The notes: a model not told the origin generated them from the letters alone. A stretch of 64,000 bases of DNA from JALZKA01 sp963715405 (GCA_963715405.1 OY970239.1:1364001-1428000); one strand, 5' to 3'. Shown: positions 19,225 through 27,545, counted from the stretch's first letter. Numbers and translations: made by a program.

Positions 19225-20009
19225 GGATCCACCTCGAGGACTGCGCGTTCGATTCCCTCGGCATCGAGGCCGACGCCACCCTCCGTCGCGTGCAGGAACG
19301 TCTCACGGTTGCCCTTGGGGCCGGGCAGCCCGGATGAGGCGAAGCCGCGTACCGCCAACCCGAGCCCCGCGACGGCGGCGGCCACGCTAAGCATTGCGTC
19401 GCGTCGCTCGGCGGCTTCCCGGACCACGCCGGCCTTGACACGTGCACGTCCGAGCTCGAACTGCGGCTTCACCATGGCGAGAAGATGGCCGTCAGGCTCA
19501 AGGCATTCCGCGACGGCCGGGATCACCTTCGTGAGCGAGATGAACGAGACGTCGACCGTCACGAGCTCGGGCGCGAATGGGAGTTCGCCCGGAGTAATCG
19601 AGCGCGCGTTCATGCGCTCAATCACGACGACGCGCAGATCGTTGCGAAGGCTCCACTCCAGCTGCCCATGGGCCACGTCCAGAGCGATCACGCGGGAGGC
19701 GCCGCGCTGAAGGAGGCAGTCCGTGAAGCCCCCGGTCGAGGCGCCGACGTCCAGGCACTCAAATCCCCTCACGTCGAGGCCGAGCGTGTCAAGCGCGTTC
19801 GCGAGCTTGATGCCTCCCCGCGAGACGTAAGGGCGGTCCTCCGTGACGCTCAACTCCGCGTTGGGCTCGATTAGCTCGCTCGGCTTTGCGACCCGCGCCC
19901 CGCCCTTGCCGATCACGACTTTGCCTGCCCTGATTGCCTCGGCAGCGCCGGCGCGCGAACGGGTGAGCCCACGGTCGGCGATCACGGTGTCTGCGCGCTT
20001 GCGGGTCAC
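19221..20009 (-). CDS. tlyA: TlyA-type rRNA 2'-O-methyltransferase
   Basis: TlyA methylates ribose positions in 16S and 23S rRNA; its loss gives capreomycin resistance in mycobacteria. The GTG at 20009 (VTRKRADTVIADRGLTRSR) starts at the S4 RNA-binding domain and yields 262 residues, the family length. The longer frame from 20072 adds a non-conserved extension that covers the intergenic operators. The methyltransferase domain shows VSRGGIKLANAL, the SAM-binding DVGASTGGFTDCLLQRGA, ALDVAHGQL, and VTVDVSFISLTKVIPA. The C-terminus ends GNRETFLHA, typical of the family. Confidence 0.94.
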   Translation of the reverse strand: MTRKRADTVIADRGLTRSRAGAAEAIRAGKVVIGKGGARVAKPSELIEPNAELSVTEDRPYVSRGGIKLANALDTLGLDVRGFECLDVGASTGGFTDCLLQRGASRVIALDVAHGQLEWSLRNDLRVVVIERMNARSITPGELPFAPELVTVDVSFISLTKVIPAVAECLEPDGHLLAMVKPQFELGRARVKAGVVREAAERRDAMLSVAAAVAGLGLAVRGFASSGLPGPKGNRETFLHATEGGVGLDAEGIERAVLEVDP

Positions 20010-20052
20010 CGCTGGAAAGTAGCGTCCGAAACGAGTCCCGTGTGCGATCCGA

Positions 20053-20070
20053 GTGTGATCGGGCTCACAC
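20053..20070. promoter_or_regulatory. CRP/GlxR-like operator
   Basis: GTGTGATCGGGCTCACAC is a perfect inverted repeat containing TGTGA-N6-TCACA, the consensus shared by CRP and actinobacterial GlxR. It lies in the 97-base region between divergent tlyA and the small membrane protein gene at 20107, 37 bases before the latter. Binding is inferred from the motif only. Confidence 0.5.
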
Positions 20071-20076
20071 ATTCAT

Positions 20077-20090
20077 CGCACGTATGTTCG
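20077..20090. promoter_or_regulatory. LexA-like box (one mismatch)
   Basis: CGCACGTATGTTCG differs by a single base from CGAAC-N4-GTTCG, the same core seen perfectly at 4197-4210, and keeps the RYRY spacer (GTAT). It ends 16 bases before the ATG at 20107 and just after the CRP-like site. One half-site mismatch makes this weaker evidence than the upstream HNH box. Confidence 0.35.
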
Positions 20091-20106
20091 TATCGTCGTC
20101 TTCCAG

Positions 20107-20466
20107 ATGATCCCTTTCCGCACCATCCCCCTCTGGCTGCACGCGGGTGTCGAGACTTTCGCTGCCCCCGCGATCATGGCCGCGCCGTTCTTCTTTGGCT
20201 TCGGACCTGCGGCTTCGATCATCTGCGTGATCACCGGCGCACTTCTCCTCGGACTCGCCCTACAGATCCCGGGTCCTGAGCGCGCCGTCGCCATCCGCTC
20301 GCACGCGAGCCTCGACTACGCGCTCGCGCTCTTCGCCGTCTCCGGCGGCTTGGCGGTCGGCTTCATCACCGGCTCCTGGAACGCAACGATCTTTCTGGTC
20401 GGCATCGGCGCCGCTTTGGCAGCGCTGACCGCTTCAACGCGGTTCAGCCTTCCGCACGGCACCTAG
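20107..20466 (+). CDS. Small integral membrane protein, SPW-like
   Basis: This 119-residue hydrophobic protein has about four membrane segments: around residues 15-35 (AAPAIMAAPFFFGFGPAA), 38-53 (ICVITGALLLGLALQI), 73-90 (LDYALALFAVSGGLAVGFI) and 94-108 (NATIFLVGIGAALAALT). The opening IPLWLHAGVETFAAP and the pairing of helices resemble the SPW repeat membrane proteins. No catalytic motif is seen. CRP-like and LexA-like sites precede it, and a strong intrinsic terminator follows 50 bases after the stop, so it is probably a single-gene transcript under its own control. Function is unknown. Confidence 0.7.
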   Translation: MIPFRTIPLWLHAGVETFAAPAIMAAPFFFGFGPAASIICVITGALLLGLALQIPGPERAVAIRSHASLDYALALFAVSGGLAVGFITGSWNATIFLVGIGAALAALTASTRFSLPHGT

Positions 20467-20516
20467 TACCGCCGACCCCCCTCCAAAAAACACATATCTC
20501 TCCTCCCTGTACCCAG

Positions 20517-20549
20517 AAACGGCCCCGCCCCGGCGGGGTCGTTTCTTTT
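20517..20549 (+). terminator. Rho-independent terminator
   Basis: AAACGGCCCCGCC pairs with GGCGGGGTCGTTT (13 pairs, one G-U) around a two-base centre and is followed by CTTTT. It lies 50 bases after the small membrane protein gene on the plus strand. Confidence 0.85.
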
Positions 20550-20691
20550 GGCTTGGACAATGCCTGCCCGGCTTCCTGGGATCGACATGGCGCCTCAAGG
20601 CCGCCGGGCTCTCGGAAAGGTAGGCGTATTGCGCACCGCGCACGGATTTGCGTTTACCCTGGGGAGAGATCAAGCCTGGGAGGAGTGGCAA

Positions 20692-21564
20692 ATGTATGGA
20701 TTCAAAGGTCGCGTGCAAGCTGTTGCGGTTGCGGGGCTCGCCTGCGTTGGCCTCATGGCAGTGGCAGCAACTCCGGCTTCGGCGGCAGTCGTTTTTAACG
20801 ACTCTTCGTTTGCGAACCCGGGGTGGATTAACTATTACCGCCTCAGTGAGAACATCTGCGGGGCGGACCCCTGCGGCGAGGCGAACGACATCTCGATCAC
20901 CGTTTCTGGATCGAACTACGTGATCACCGATACGGCGGGGATGAGTGCCACTGGCGACTCCAATCTCTGCGACCAGGTCGACGCCACGACGGCTGTGTGT
21001 CCGACCTCGTGGTCCACGGAATGGGATGCCGACCTCGGAGCGAGCAACGACACGATCTCGGTGCGGCTTCCCGCAACCTCCTATGTCTCGATCCAGGCCG
21101 GCGAGGGAAACGACATCATGCGGCCAGGTAGAGAAAGCGACAACCTCGACGGGAGTGGCGGATTCGACACTGTGGACTATTCCTCGTCGCGCCGCGTCAC
21201 CGGGACGACCGACGACGGACCCGGGACCGGAGTGACGGTCAATCTCGCCAGCGGCGGCTCGGGCGCAGGGACGTTCGCCGACGGGGACTCGTTTTACCTG
21301 GTCGATCGCGTCCTTGGCTCGGCCTATGGCGACACTCTCATCGGCGGACCTGATCCCGAGACGTTGGCTGGCGGGGAGGGGCGCGACCGGCTGACGGGCG
21401 GTGGTGCCGCTGACAAGTTGCTCGGCGGTGATGCCAATGATCGTCTCTTCTCTAACGGCGACGGTGCGAACGACATCAACAACTGCGGACTCGGCGAGAA
21501 CGATCGTCTGCGCCGTGACCCCGGCGATACCGCCAATTCGTGTGAGGTTCGCCCCCTGGGCTAG
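20692..21564 (+). CDS. Secreted RTX-type calcium-binding repeat protein
   Basis: This 290-residue secreted protein starts at the ATG at 20692, preceded by GGGAGGAG at a good distance. The start at 20548 lies over the terminator. The signal peptide is VAVAGLACVGLMAVAATPASA, with likely cleavage after ASA near residue 29. The mature part has a beta-rich first half, then degenerate nonapeptide repeats of the GGxGxDxL kind (GGPDPETLAGGEGRDRLTGG, ADKLLGGDANDRL) that bind calcium in beta-roll proteins. It lacks a protease or lipase domain. RTX repeats usually act in surface or extracellular roles. No type I secretion genes are nearby; the Sec signal suggests ordinary export. Confidence 0.8.
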   Translation: MYGFKGRVQAVAVAGLACVGLMAVAATPASAAVVFNDSSFANPGWINYYRLSENICGADPCGEANDISITVSGSNYVITDTAGMSATGDSNLCDQVDATTAVCPTSWSTEWDADLGASNDTISVRLPATSYVSIQAGEGNDIMRPGRESDNLDGSGGFDTVDYSSSRRVTGTTDDGPGTGVTVNLASGGSGAGTFADGDSFYLVDRVLGSAYGDTLIGGPDPETLAGGEGRDRLTGGGAADKLLGGDANDRLFSNGDGANDINNCGLGENDRLRRDPGDTANSCEVRPLG

Positions 21565-21639
21565 CTTGCCGCGAAGGGTCGCGAAGCCGCCGGCGTCTCG
21601 GAGTAGGACGCTCACGCCGTGCCTTCCTGGGGCTGGCGC

Positions 21640-21795
21640 TCAAGCTCGCTTCCCTGGGGAGGGGAACGGTCCGCGCCCTCGCTCTGGCAGGGGTGAGAGC
21701 CGCAGCCTGACGCTCTCGCATCCACTCTCCGACCGCCGTGACGATGGCCCGCCGACGATGACCGTGTGCCCCTTCCGTTCAGGCTGCTCACTCAT
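21640..21795 (-). CDS. Doubtful 51-aa ORF
   Basis: An ATG at 21795, preceded by an AGGAG-rich stretch (AAGGAGTGGAGGGCTGGG), opens a 51-codon frame. The C-terminal half reads LRLSPLPERGRGPFPSPGK, the kind of sequence often produced by translating intergenic repeat DNA, so this may not be a real gene. It lies in the 485-base gap between the RTX protein gene and dxs, downstream of the hairpin cluster. No family is recognised. Confidence 0.2.
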   Translation of the reverse strand: MSEQPERKGHTVIVGGPSSRRSESGCESVRLRLSPLPERGRGPFPSPGKRA

Positions 21796-21859
21796 CCCAG
21801 CCCTCCACTCCTTGAAGCCCGAGAGCTTCGGCAAGGAGCTTCCAGGCCCGAAGTAAGAA

Positions 21860-22032
21860 AGGCCAGGACCCCGAGCGCACGGGGTAAGTGACTCGAAAGG
21901 TCCTGGCCTGAGGGGGAATAGTCCAGGGAAGCACTCCCTGGGAATGGATCGTGGAGTTTCTATTCCCGACCCCCGGAGCGTTAAACACGGTCTTGGGCGG
22001 CGCCAGCCCTGGACAGCTCGAAAGAGGGCTGG
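21860..22032 (-). ncRNA. Cluster of three long hairpins, possible structured RNA or terminator array
   Basis: Three stems follow one another in the gap after dxs. Stem 1 is AGGCCAGGACC/GGTCCTGGCCT (21860-21870 with 21899-21909). Stem 2 is GGGAATAG/CTATTCCC (21914-21921 with 21960-21967) enclosing CCAGGGA/TCCCTGG. Stem 3 is CCAGCCCT/AGGGCTGG (22003-22010 with 22025-22032). On the minus strand stem 1 is followed by TTTCTTACTT, so it can end dxs transcription. The other two are not explained by termination alone. I recognise no known RNA family. Confidence 0.4.
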
Positions 22033-22049
22033 ACCTCTAGATACGGGTG

Positions 22050-24044
22050 CTACCCCAGCGCACCGACACGGAGCGCGCTCAGGATCCGCTCGCTGACCGC
22101 CTCGCCGGTCAAACCCACCTCTTCGTGTAGAAGCGCCGGCTTTCCATGGGTGACGTAGCGGTCGGGAAGGCCGATGCGGATGACGCGGGCGCGCTCTGCG
22201 CCTGAGCCGTGGGTGTCCTCGAGGTGCTCGAGGACGGCTGAGCCGAAGCCGCCTTGAACAACGTTGTCCTCGACGGTAACGAGGAGCTCGTGATCGGCGG
22301 CGAGCGCTGCGATCAGCTCGGTGTCGAGTGGCTTTACGAACCGCGCATCGGCGACGGTCGCCGAGACGCCGTGCTCGGCAAGCTCGTTCGCGGCGTCGAG
22401 TGCAACCTTGACGCCGAAGCCGTACCCCAGGAGCGCGACGCGCTCGCCGCGGCGGAGCGTCTCCCCCGTGCCGATCGGAATCGCCTCGCCGCGATCTGGC
22501 ACCGGCACGCCGATCGCGGCGCCTCGCGGGTAGCGGACCGCTGCTGGACCCTTGTGGTCGAGGCACGTGCGGACCATGTGGACGAGCTGCGCCTCGTCCC
22601 GCGGCGCCATGACCACGATGTTGGGAAGGCAGCGGAGATATGAGATGTCGAAGGCGCCGTGGTGGGTCGGGCCGTCGTCGCCGACGAGGCCGGCGCGGTC
22701 CATCGCGAAGGTGACGTCGAGCTCTTGGAGGCAGACGTCGTGGACGATCTGATCGTAGGCGCGCTGGAGGAAGGTCGAGTAGATCGCGCACACCGGCTTC
22801 GCGCCTTGAAGGGCCAGGCCCGCCGCAAGAAGCACCGCGTCCTGCTCGGCGATGCCGACGTCGTAGTACTGGCCGGGAATCTCGTCGGCGAGCTTCTGGA
22901 GGCCGGTGCCTCCCGCCATTGCCGCGGTTATCCCGATCACCTTTTGGTCGAGCTTTGCCTCGGCGACCATCGCGTCGGCGAAGACTTGCGTGTACTGCGG
23001 CGGCGAGATCGGCGCGGGCGGCGCGTCTTCGGTCTCCTGCGGCGCCTCCTTGCCGTCCTCCATCGGCGGGCGGGAGAGCGGCGTCTTCTTCTTCGGCGCC
23101 GGCTTTCGATCGACGATCGAGCCGGGCTTGGCCGCGTGCCACTGCTCCATGCCTTCGAGCCCGCCCTCCTCGGCCGGTGCGAAGCCCTTGCCCTTCACGG
23201 TCTGCACGTGGACGACGACGGGGCGGTCGGCTTCGAGAGCCTCCGACAAAGCGCGCCGCAGCGCGGGCACGTCATGGCCATCGACCACGCCGACGTAGGC
23301 GAGGTCCAGCTCCTCGAAGAGTAGGCCGGGCGCCCAATAGGCCTTGAGCGCCGCCTTGATCTCCGGGCCCAGGCGCTCGATGCGCTGCCCGAGGCCCCAC
23401 GGCAGGCGCGTAAGGCGCGACTCCGCATCGGCGCGCGCCTGATAGAGGCGCCGATTGAGGCGGATCGAGTTGAAGTAGCGCGAGAGCGCGCCGACGTTCG
23501 GCGAGATCGACATGCCGTTGTCGTTCAAGACGATCACGATCGGCGTCTGCAGGCCGCCCGCGTTGTGGAGGGCCTCGAACGCGACGCCGCCGGTCAGCGC
23601 CCCGTCGCCGATCACCGCCACGACCTTGCCGTCCTCGCCGATGCCCTTGCGCATCGCCTCCTTGAGGCCGACGGCATAGCCGATCGAGGTCGACGCATGG
23701 CCCGCGCCCATGATGTCGTGCTCGGACTCCGCGATCGAGCAGAACGGCGCGAGCCCGTCGTACTGGCGGATCGTCGAGAGCTGCTCACGCCGGCCGGTAA
23801 GGATCTTGTGCGGGTAGGCCTGATGGCCGACGTCCCAGAGGATCTTGTCGCGCGGCGAGTCGCAGAGCGCGTGGAGCACGGTCGCGAGCTCGCACGTCCC
23901 GAGGTTGGCGCCGAAATGGCCGCCGATCTCGCCGATCACGTCGATGATGTCCTCGCGGACCTCCTGGGCGACCTGAGTGAGTTGAGCGTCGTCGAGGCCG
24001 GTCAGGTCGCGGGGGCCATCGATCGAGTCGAGGAGACGCGGCAT
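22050..24044 (-). CDS. dxs: 1-deoxy-D-xylulose-5-phosphate synthase
   Basis: Dxs condenses pyruvate and glyceraldehyde 3-phosphate, the first step of the MEP isoprenoid pathway, using thiamine diphosphate. The 664-residue protein shows ILWDVGHQAYPHKILTGRR, the TPP/Mg motif VIGDGALTGGVAFEALHNAG with downstream LNDNGMSIS, and the catalytic Glu in YDVGIAEQDAVLLAAGLA. A Lys/Pro-rich linker of about 40 residues (KPAPKKKTPLSRP region) joins the first and second domains. It is downstream of ispA in the efp-nusB-xseB-like-ispA-dxs run, the same ispA-dxs pairing as in E. coli. Confidence 0.96.
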   Translation of the reverse strand: MPRLLDSIDGPRDLTGLDDAQLTQVAQEVREDIIDVIGEIGGHFGANLGTCELATVLHALCDSPRDKILWDVGHQAYPHKILTGRREQLSTIRQYDGLAPFCSIAESEHDIMGAGHASTSIGYAVGLKEAMRKGIGEDGKVVAVIGDGALTGGVAFEALHNAGGLQTPIVIVLNDNGMSISPNVGALSRYFNSIRLNRRLYQARADAESRLTRLPWGLGQRIERLGPEIKAALKAYWAPGLLFEELDLAYVGVVDGHDVPALRRALSEALEADRPVVVHVQTVKGKGFAPAEEGGLEGMEQWHAAKPGSIVDRKPAPKKKTPLSRPPMEDGKEAPQETEDAPPAPISPPQYTQVFADAMVAEAKLDQKVIGITAAMAGGTGLQKLADEIPGQYYDVGIAEQDAVLLAAGLALQGAKPVCAIYSTFLQRAYDQIVHDVCLQELDVTFAMDRAGLVGDDGPTHHGAFDISYLRCLPNIVVMAPRDEAQLVHMVRTCLDHKGPAAVRYPRGAAIGVPVPDRGEAIPIGTGETLRRGERVALLGYGFGVKVALDAANELAEHGVSATVADARFVKPLDTELIAALAADHELLVTVEDNVVQGGFGSAVLEHLEDTHGSGAERARVIRIGLPDRYVTHGKPALLHEEVGLTGEAVSERILSALRVGALG

Positions 24045-24077
24045 GCCCCAAGTTTGGCAGCCTAGAGATTCAACGGC

Positions 24078-24950
24078 TCAGACGTGGCGGGTGTGGATGA
24101 AGTCCGTGACCAGCTCGAGGTCATGCGTGTCGCCCTCGATCGCCTCAAGCGCCGAGCGCGCCTTCCCGTGCGACTCCGCTGCGAGCTCACGCGCGCGCTC
24201 GAGGCCGAACAGCGAAACGTAGGTGAGCTTCCCGTGCCGCTCGTCGGAGCCGCGAGGCTTCCCGAGCTCGGCGTCCGAACCGGTCACGTCGAGGATGTCG
24301 TCGACGATCTGAAACAGCACGCCGAGTTCGTCCGCGTAAGCGCGATACGGCTGCGAGGTGTCGTCGCCCGTGCCGGAGAGGTGAAGCGGGACGAGGACGC
24401 TCGCTGCGATCAGGCGCCCGGTTTTCAGACCATGGAGGTGTCTCAACCCTTCGGCATCCACCTCCTCGCCCTGAGTCACGTCGATGAACTGCCCACCGAC
24501 CATGCCCCCTACGCCCGTCGCGGACGCAAGGCAGCGCAGCGCCGCGAGAACGTCCGCGGGCTCGCCCGCCTGATCGGTCGCGAACAGGTTGATCGCCTCG
24601 GCGAAAAGCCCGTCGCCGGCGAGGATCGCGACATCCTCGCCGTGCTTCACGTGCGAAGTGGGGCGCCCGCGTCGCAGGTCGTCGTCATCCATCGCCGGCA
24701 GGTCGTCATGGATCAGCGAGTAGGTGTGGACCAGCTCGATCGCCGCGGCGGCCGGAAGGACCGTCGCCGGATCCAGCCCAGCCGAGCGCGCCGTGGCGAG
24801 GCACAGCACCGGCCGGACGCGCTTACCACCGGCGAGCAGCGAATATCGCATCGCATCGGATAGCCCAGCGGTCGACTCGTCATCTCCGAACGTCAGCCGT
24901 TCGAGATAGGAGTCGACAAGCTCACGAAGCTCGTCCGGATAACCGGCCAC
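24078..24950 (-). CDS. ispA: Polyprenyl (farnesyl/geranylgeranyl) diphosphate synthase
   Basis: This 290-residue trans-prenyltransferase elongates allylic diphosphates with IPP. The first aspartate-rich motif is LIHDDLPAMDDDDLRRGRPT, preceded by LAGGKRVRPVLCLATA. The second is LFQIVDDILDVTGSDAE, followed by GKPRGSDERHGKLTYVSLFG. The DDxxxxD spacing of the first motif is the bacterial FPP synthase type. Chain length (C15 or C20) cannot be fixed from sequence alone. The start is four bases after the stop of the xseB-like gene, and dxs follows, so precursor supply and elongation are co-transcribed. Confidence 0.93.
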   Translation of the reverse strand: MAGYPDELRELVDSYLERLTFGDDESTAGLSDAMRYSLLAGGKRVRPVLCLATARSAGLDPATVLPAAAAIELVHTYSLIHDDLPAMDDDDLRRGRPTSHVKHGEDVAILAGDGLFAEAINLFATDQAGEPADVLAALRCLASATGVGGMVGGQFIDVTQGEEVDAEGLRHLHGLKTGRLIAASVLVPLHLSGTGDDTSQPYRAYADELGVLFQIVDDILDVTGSDAELGKPRGSDERHGKLTYVSLFGLERARELAAESHGKARSALEAIEGDTHDLELVTDFIHTRHV

Positions 24951-24954
24951 CCGT

Positions 24955-25131
24955 CTAGTCCTGGTCGGAGGCGGACTCGCGGAGGGCTCGGTCGAGGTCG
25001 TTTGCCGCTTCGCCGACGAGGTCGGCGGCTTCGCGGGCCAGCTCTTCGGCGCGCTCGTCGCTGACGTCTTCGCCCGACAGCTCGGACGCGATCTCGTTCA
25101 GCCGCTCGGTGGTGTCACGAAGGCTCGTCAA
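24955..25131 (-). CDS. XseB-like small coiled-coil protein, 58 aa
   Basis: This short frame reads TSLRDTTERLNEIASELSG ... AADLVGEAANDLDRALRES and is almost entirely charged amphipathic helix. It starts with TTG overlapping the nusB stop (TTGA) and ends four bases before ispA. The position before ispA-dxs is that of xseB in E. coli, and length and helicity fit exonuclease VII small subunits, but sequence identity to the usual LEEALAELEEIV pattern is weak and no xseA is present here. It is therefore an XseB candidate, not a firm assignment. Confidence 0.5.
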   Translation of the reverse strand: MTSLRDTTERLNEIASELSGEDVSDERAEELAREAADLVGEAANDLDRALRESASDQD

Positions 25132-25508
25132 CTTCCGACCCCTGCCTGGCGCGCGGCTGCTCCCAAGATCCCGTTCACGAACCCCGGCGCGTCCGCGCCG
25201 CAGAACTGCTGCGCGAGTCCGACGGCCTCGTCGATCGCGATCTCGGCTGGGACGTTCTCCGAGTGCAAGAGCTCGTAAAGCGCGACGCGGAGGATCGAGC
25301 GCTCAAGCGGCGCGATCCGGTCGAGCGACCACCCTTGCGCGAGGTTGGCGATCTCGGCGTCGATCGCCTCGATGTTCGAGTCGGTCCCCTCGGCGAGCTC
25401 GCGGCTGAACGGTTTCGCGTCCGAGAGGAGGTCTGAGAGAGCGCGATCGGTCACGTCGCGCTGGTAGAGCGCGAAGACGGCTTCCTTGCGTTGATCGGTC
25501 CGGCGCAC
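25128..25508 (-). CDS. nusB: Transcription antitermination factor NusB
   Basis: NusB binds boxA RNA with S10 during rRNA antitermination. The 126-residue all-helical protein begins RRTDQRKEAVFALYQRDV, contains the conserved WSLDRIAPLERSILRVALYE near residues 60-80, and ends PAEIAIDEAVGLAQQFCG ... FVNGILGAAAR, the typical C-terminal helix signature. It follows efp by 41 bases, the usual actinobacterial order pepQ-efp-nusB, although pepQ is now 8 kb away. Confidence 0.95.
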   Translation of the reverse strand: MRRTDQRKEAVFALYQRDVTDRALSDLLSDAKPFSRELAEGTDSNIEAIDAEIANLAQGWSLDRIAPLERSILRVALYELLHSENVPAEIAIDEAVGLAQQFCGADAPGFVNGILGAAARQAGVGS

Positions 25509-25549
25509 GGCTCAAGCGTACGCGCTGTCAAGGCGCCCGGACATCGCCC

Positions 25550-26110
25550 CTAAGCGCGCGAGACGTACTCGCCCGAGCGGGTATCGACGCGAACGACCTC
25601 GCCCTCGTCGATGAAGAGCGGAACCTGGATCTCGACGCCGGTTTCCAGCGTGGCGGGCTTCGAGCCGCCGCCGGAGGCGGTGTCGCCCTTGAGGCCCGGG
25701 TCGGTTCGCGAGACCGTGAGGTCGACCGCGCTCGGCACCTGGACACCGGTCGGCTTTTCGTCGACGTAGAGCACCTCGACCGGGTCGTTCGGGCGCACCC
25801 ACTTCATATCGTCGCCCGCCGCGTCGTGCGCGATCTCAGTCTGCTCGTACGACTCGGCGTCCATGAAAACCGCCATTTCGCCTGAGTCGTAGAGAAACTG
25901 CATGCGCTTCGTTTCGGTCCGCACCGGCCGGAACTTCTCCCCGGCGCGAAACGTCTTGTCGACGACGCCGCCATCGGAAGCGCGCCTGAGCTTGGTCCGT
26001 ACGAACGCGCCGCCCTTCCCCGGCTTGACGTGCTGGAAGTCCATGATCCGGTAGATCTGGCCGTCCACCTCGATGTGGGCCCCGTTCTTGAACTGGTTGG
26101 TCGAGATCAC
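25550..26110 (-). CDS. efp: Translation elongation factor P
   Basis: EF-P relieves ribosome stalling at polyproline stretches. The 186-residue protein has the three beta-barrel layout. The N-terminal KOW domain carries the modified-loop motif HVKPGKGGAFVRTKLRR, where Lys at the loop tip lies in PGKGG. The central OB domain contains MQFLYDSGEMAVFMDAESYEQ, and the C-terminal OB domain ends IQVPLFIDEGEVVRVDTRSGEYVSRA (landmarks VPLFIDEGE and VDTRSGEYV). No modification enzyme (epmA/earP) is nearby. Confidence 0.96.
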   Translation of the reverse strand: MISTNQFKNGAHIEVDGQIYRIMDFQHVKPGKGGAFVRTKLRRASDGGVVDKTFRAGEKFRPVRTETKRMQFLYDSGEMAVFMDAESYEQTEIAHDAAGDDMKWVRPNDPVEVLYVDEKPTGVQVPSAVDLTVSRTDPGLKGDTASGGGSKPATLETGVEIQVPLFIDEGEVVRVDTRSGEYVSRA

Positions 26111-26156
26111 GAACGGGGAAAGCTAGCCACCCCGCGTCGGGAGCTGCTGCGGGCTG

Positions 26157-27545
26157 TTACGTGCTGAGGTCCGCGAACTCGGTCAATGCCGCCATCCCGG
26201 GACCGACGGCGACGCGGAAGCGCTCAGCCACAGCCCCGAGTCCGGAATCGGCGGTGCGTCCCGGTGGAACCCTCGCGGGGTTCAGGGCCACGCTGTCGGC
26301 CCACTCCTTGATGTCGGGCTCGGCGCCGAACGCAAGTGATGCACGGCCTCCAAGAACCTGCATCGCCGCCCAATCGGTGGGCGTATTGGAGAGCGGCGAC
26401 GGCATGCACACCCGGTTCTTCTCGGCATCATCGTTTCGGGTTGCCTCCACGTAACCGACCATCGCGGCCCCAAAGCAGGGAAAGCCCGCTCGGACCGGCT
26501 GGATCGTGATCCCCTCCTCGCCCCAGATCGGGATCAGAGGCGGATACTGCAGCCCGGACGCGGCGCAGTGGACTATCACCGCGTCGCTGTCGATCTTGTG
26601 ATCGCCCTCGTCGAGTTCGATCCGCCCGGGCTCGATCGCGCGGACCCGTCCGAGCCGGACCACCCGCTCAATGCTGCGCAACAGGTCGAGCTCCCACTCG
26701 GCAAGCGTCGGCGTCTTCGCCATGCTCGGCGTCACCGACGGGTCGATGCGGAGCATCACCCCCGCGGCTTCCAGCTTCAGGAAGAGGTCATCCGCCGAGG
26801 ATGCTGCGCTCGCCGCTTCCATGACGTCGGCAGCCATCCCGGTGAACACGGCGGGGTCGGGCTGAAGAACCGCGCGGTTGAACATCCAGGGCTCGCGCGC
26901 CCGAACCCAGCAGATCGAGTTGGGGTCGACTCCGCTCTTGAGAAGCCAGACACAGGCGTCCGTTGCCGTCTTTCCGGCCCCCACGACCACGAACTCCCGA
27001 GGTGCGATTTCCAGCTTGGGCAGGTCGTTGACCGGGATCACGCGGACACCTTCCGCAACGTCGAACGGTGGCGGGGTGGTCGCGGGGATCTCTGGAGCGA
27101 GGTAGCGGGCGTCGACGATCCGGCAATTCACGCCGGCCTTGTATCGCTGTCCGGATATCCGCGAGCGGAACGAGCCCTCACCTATGTACTCGCAGTTTGG
27201 GTGGAACTCCACCTGGCCCGAGTCGAGCAGTTGCTGCAGTACACGCTGGAAGTAGGCGCAGATCTCCGCCGCGGTCGCCCGTTCGTGCAGGCCGGCCTCT
27301 GGGCCATCACGCTGGATCGACTCCGAGCCCAGCACCGTCGAGGCCACTCCGTAGAACGAGGACGCCTGGTGCAGCCGCACGAACGGGTACGCATCGAGCC
27401 AGTGGCCCCCGGGCCCGTGCCGGCGATCGACCAAGGCCACTCGTGCGCCCGAATTCCGGATCAGGGCATCCGTGAAAGCCATCCCTGACGCCCCGGCACC
27501 GACGACCAGGTAGTCGGCCTCGAGCGCACGTGCCATCGCGGTCAT
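26157..27545 (-). CDS. FAD/NAD(P)-binding flavoprotein, monooxygenase-like
   Basis: This 462-residue protein has two Rossmann motifs: an N-terminal FAD site YLVVGAGASGMAFTDALIR followed by VDRRHGPGGHWLDAYPFV, and a second NAD(P)-like site FVVVGAGKTATDACVWLLK near residue 200. The GGHW(L)...YP pattern resembles Baeyer-Villiger and flavin-containing monooxygenases, but the strict FxGxxxHxxxW fingerprint is not seen. It is probably a cytoplasmic oxidoreductase with unknown substrate. It is the first gene of the accessory stretch inserted between efp and pepQ, and it is divergent from the beta-propeller gene at 27634. Confidence 0.8.
   Translation of the reverse strand: MTAMARALEADYLVVGAGASGMAFTDALIRNSGARVALVDRRHGPGGHWLDAYPFVRLHQASSFYGVASTVLGSESIQRDGPEAGLHERATAAEICAYFQRVLQQLLDSGQVEFHPNCEYIGEGSFRSRISGQRYKAGVNCRIVDARYLAPEIPATTPPPFDVAEGVRVIPVNDLPKLEIAPREFVVVGAGKTATDACVWLLKSGVDPNSICWVRAREPWMFNRAVLQPDPAVFTGMAADVMEAASAASSADDLFLKLEAAGVMLRIDPSVTPSMAKTPTLAEWELDLLRSIERVVRLGRVRAIEPGRIELDEGDHKIDSDAVIVHCAASGLQYPPLIPIWGEEGITIQPVRAGFPCFGAAMVGYVEATRNDDAEKNRVCMPSPLSNTPTDWAAMQVLGGRASLAFGAEPDIKEWADSVALNPARVPPGRTADSGLGAVAERFRVAVGPGMAALTEFADLST

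Noticed and set aside
21640..23142. 500-codon minus-strand frame overlapping dxs
   Set aside because: It is Arg-rich and out of frame with dxs, a clear GC-rich shadow; only its last 51 codons lie outside dxs.
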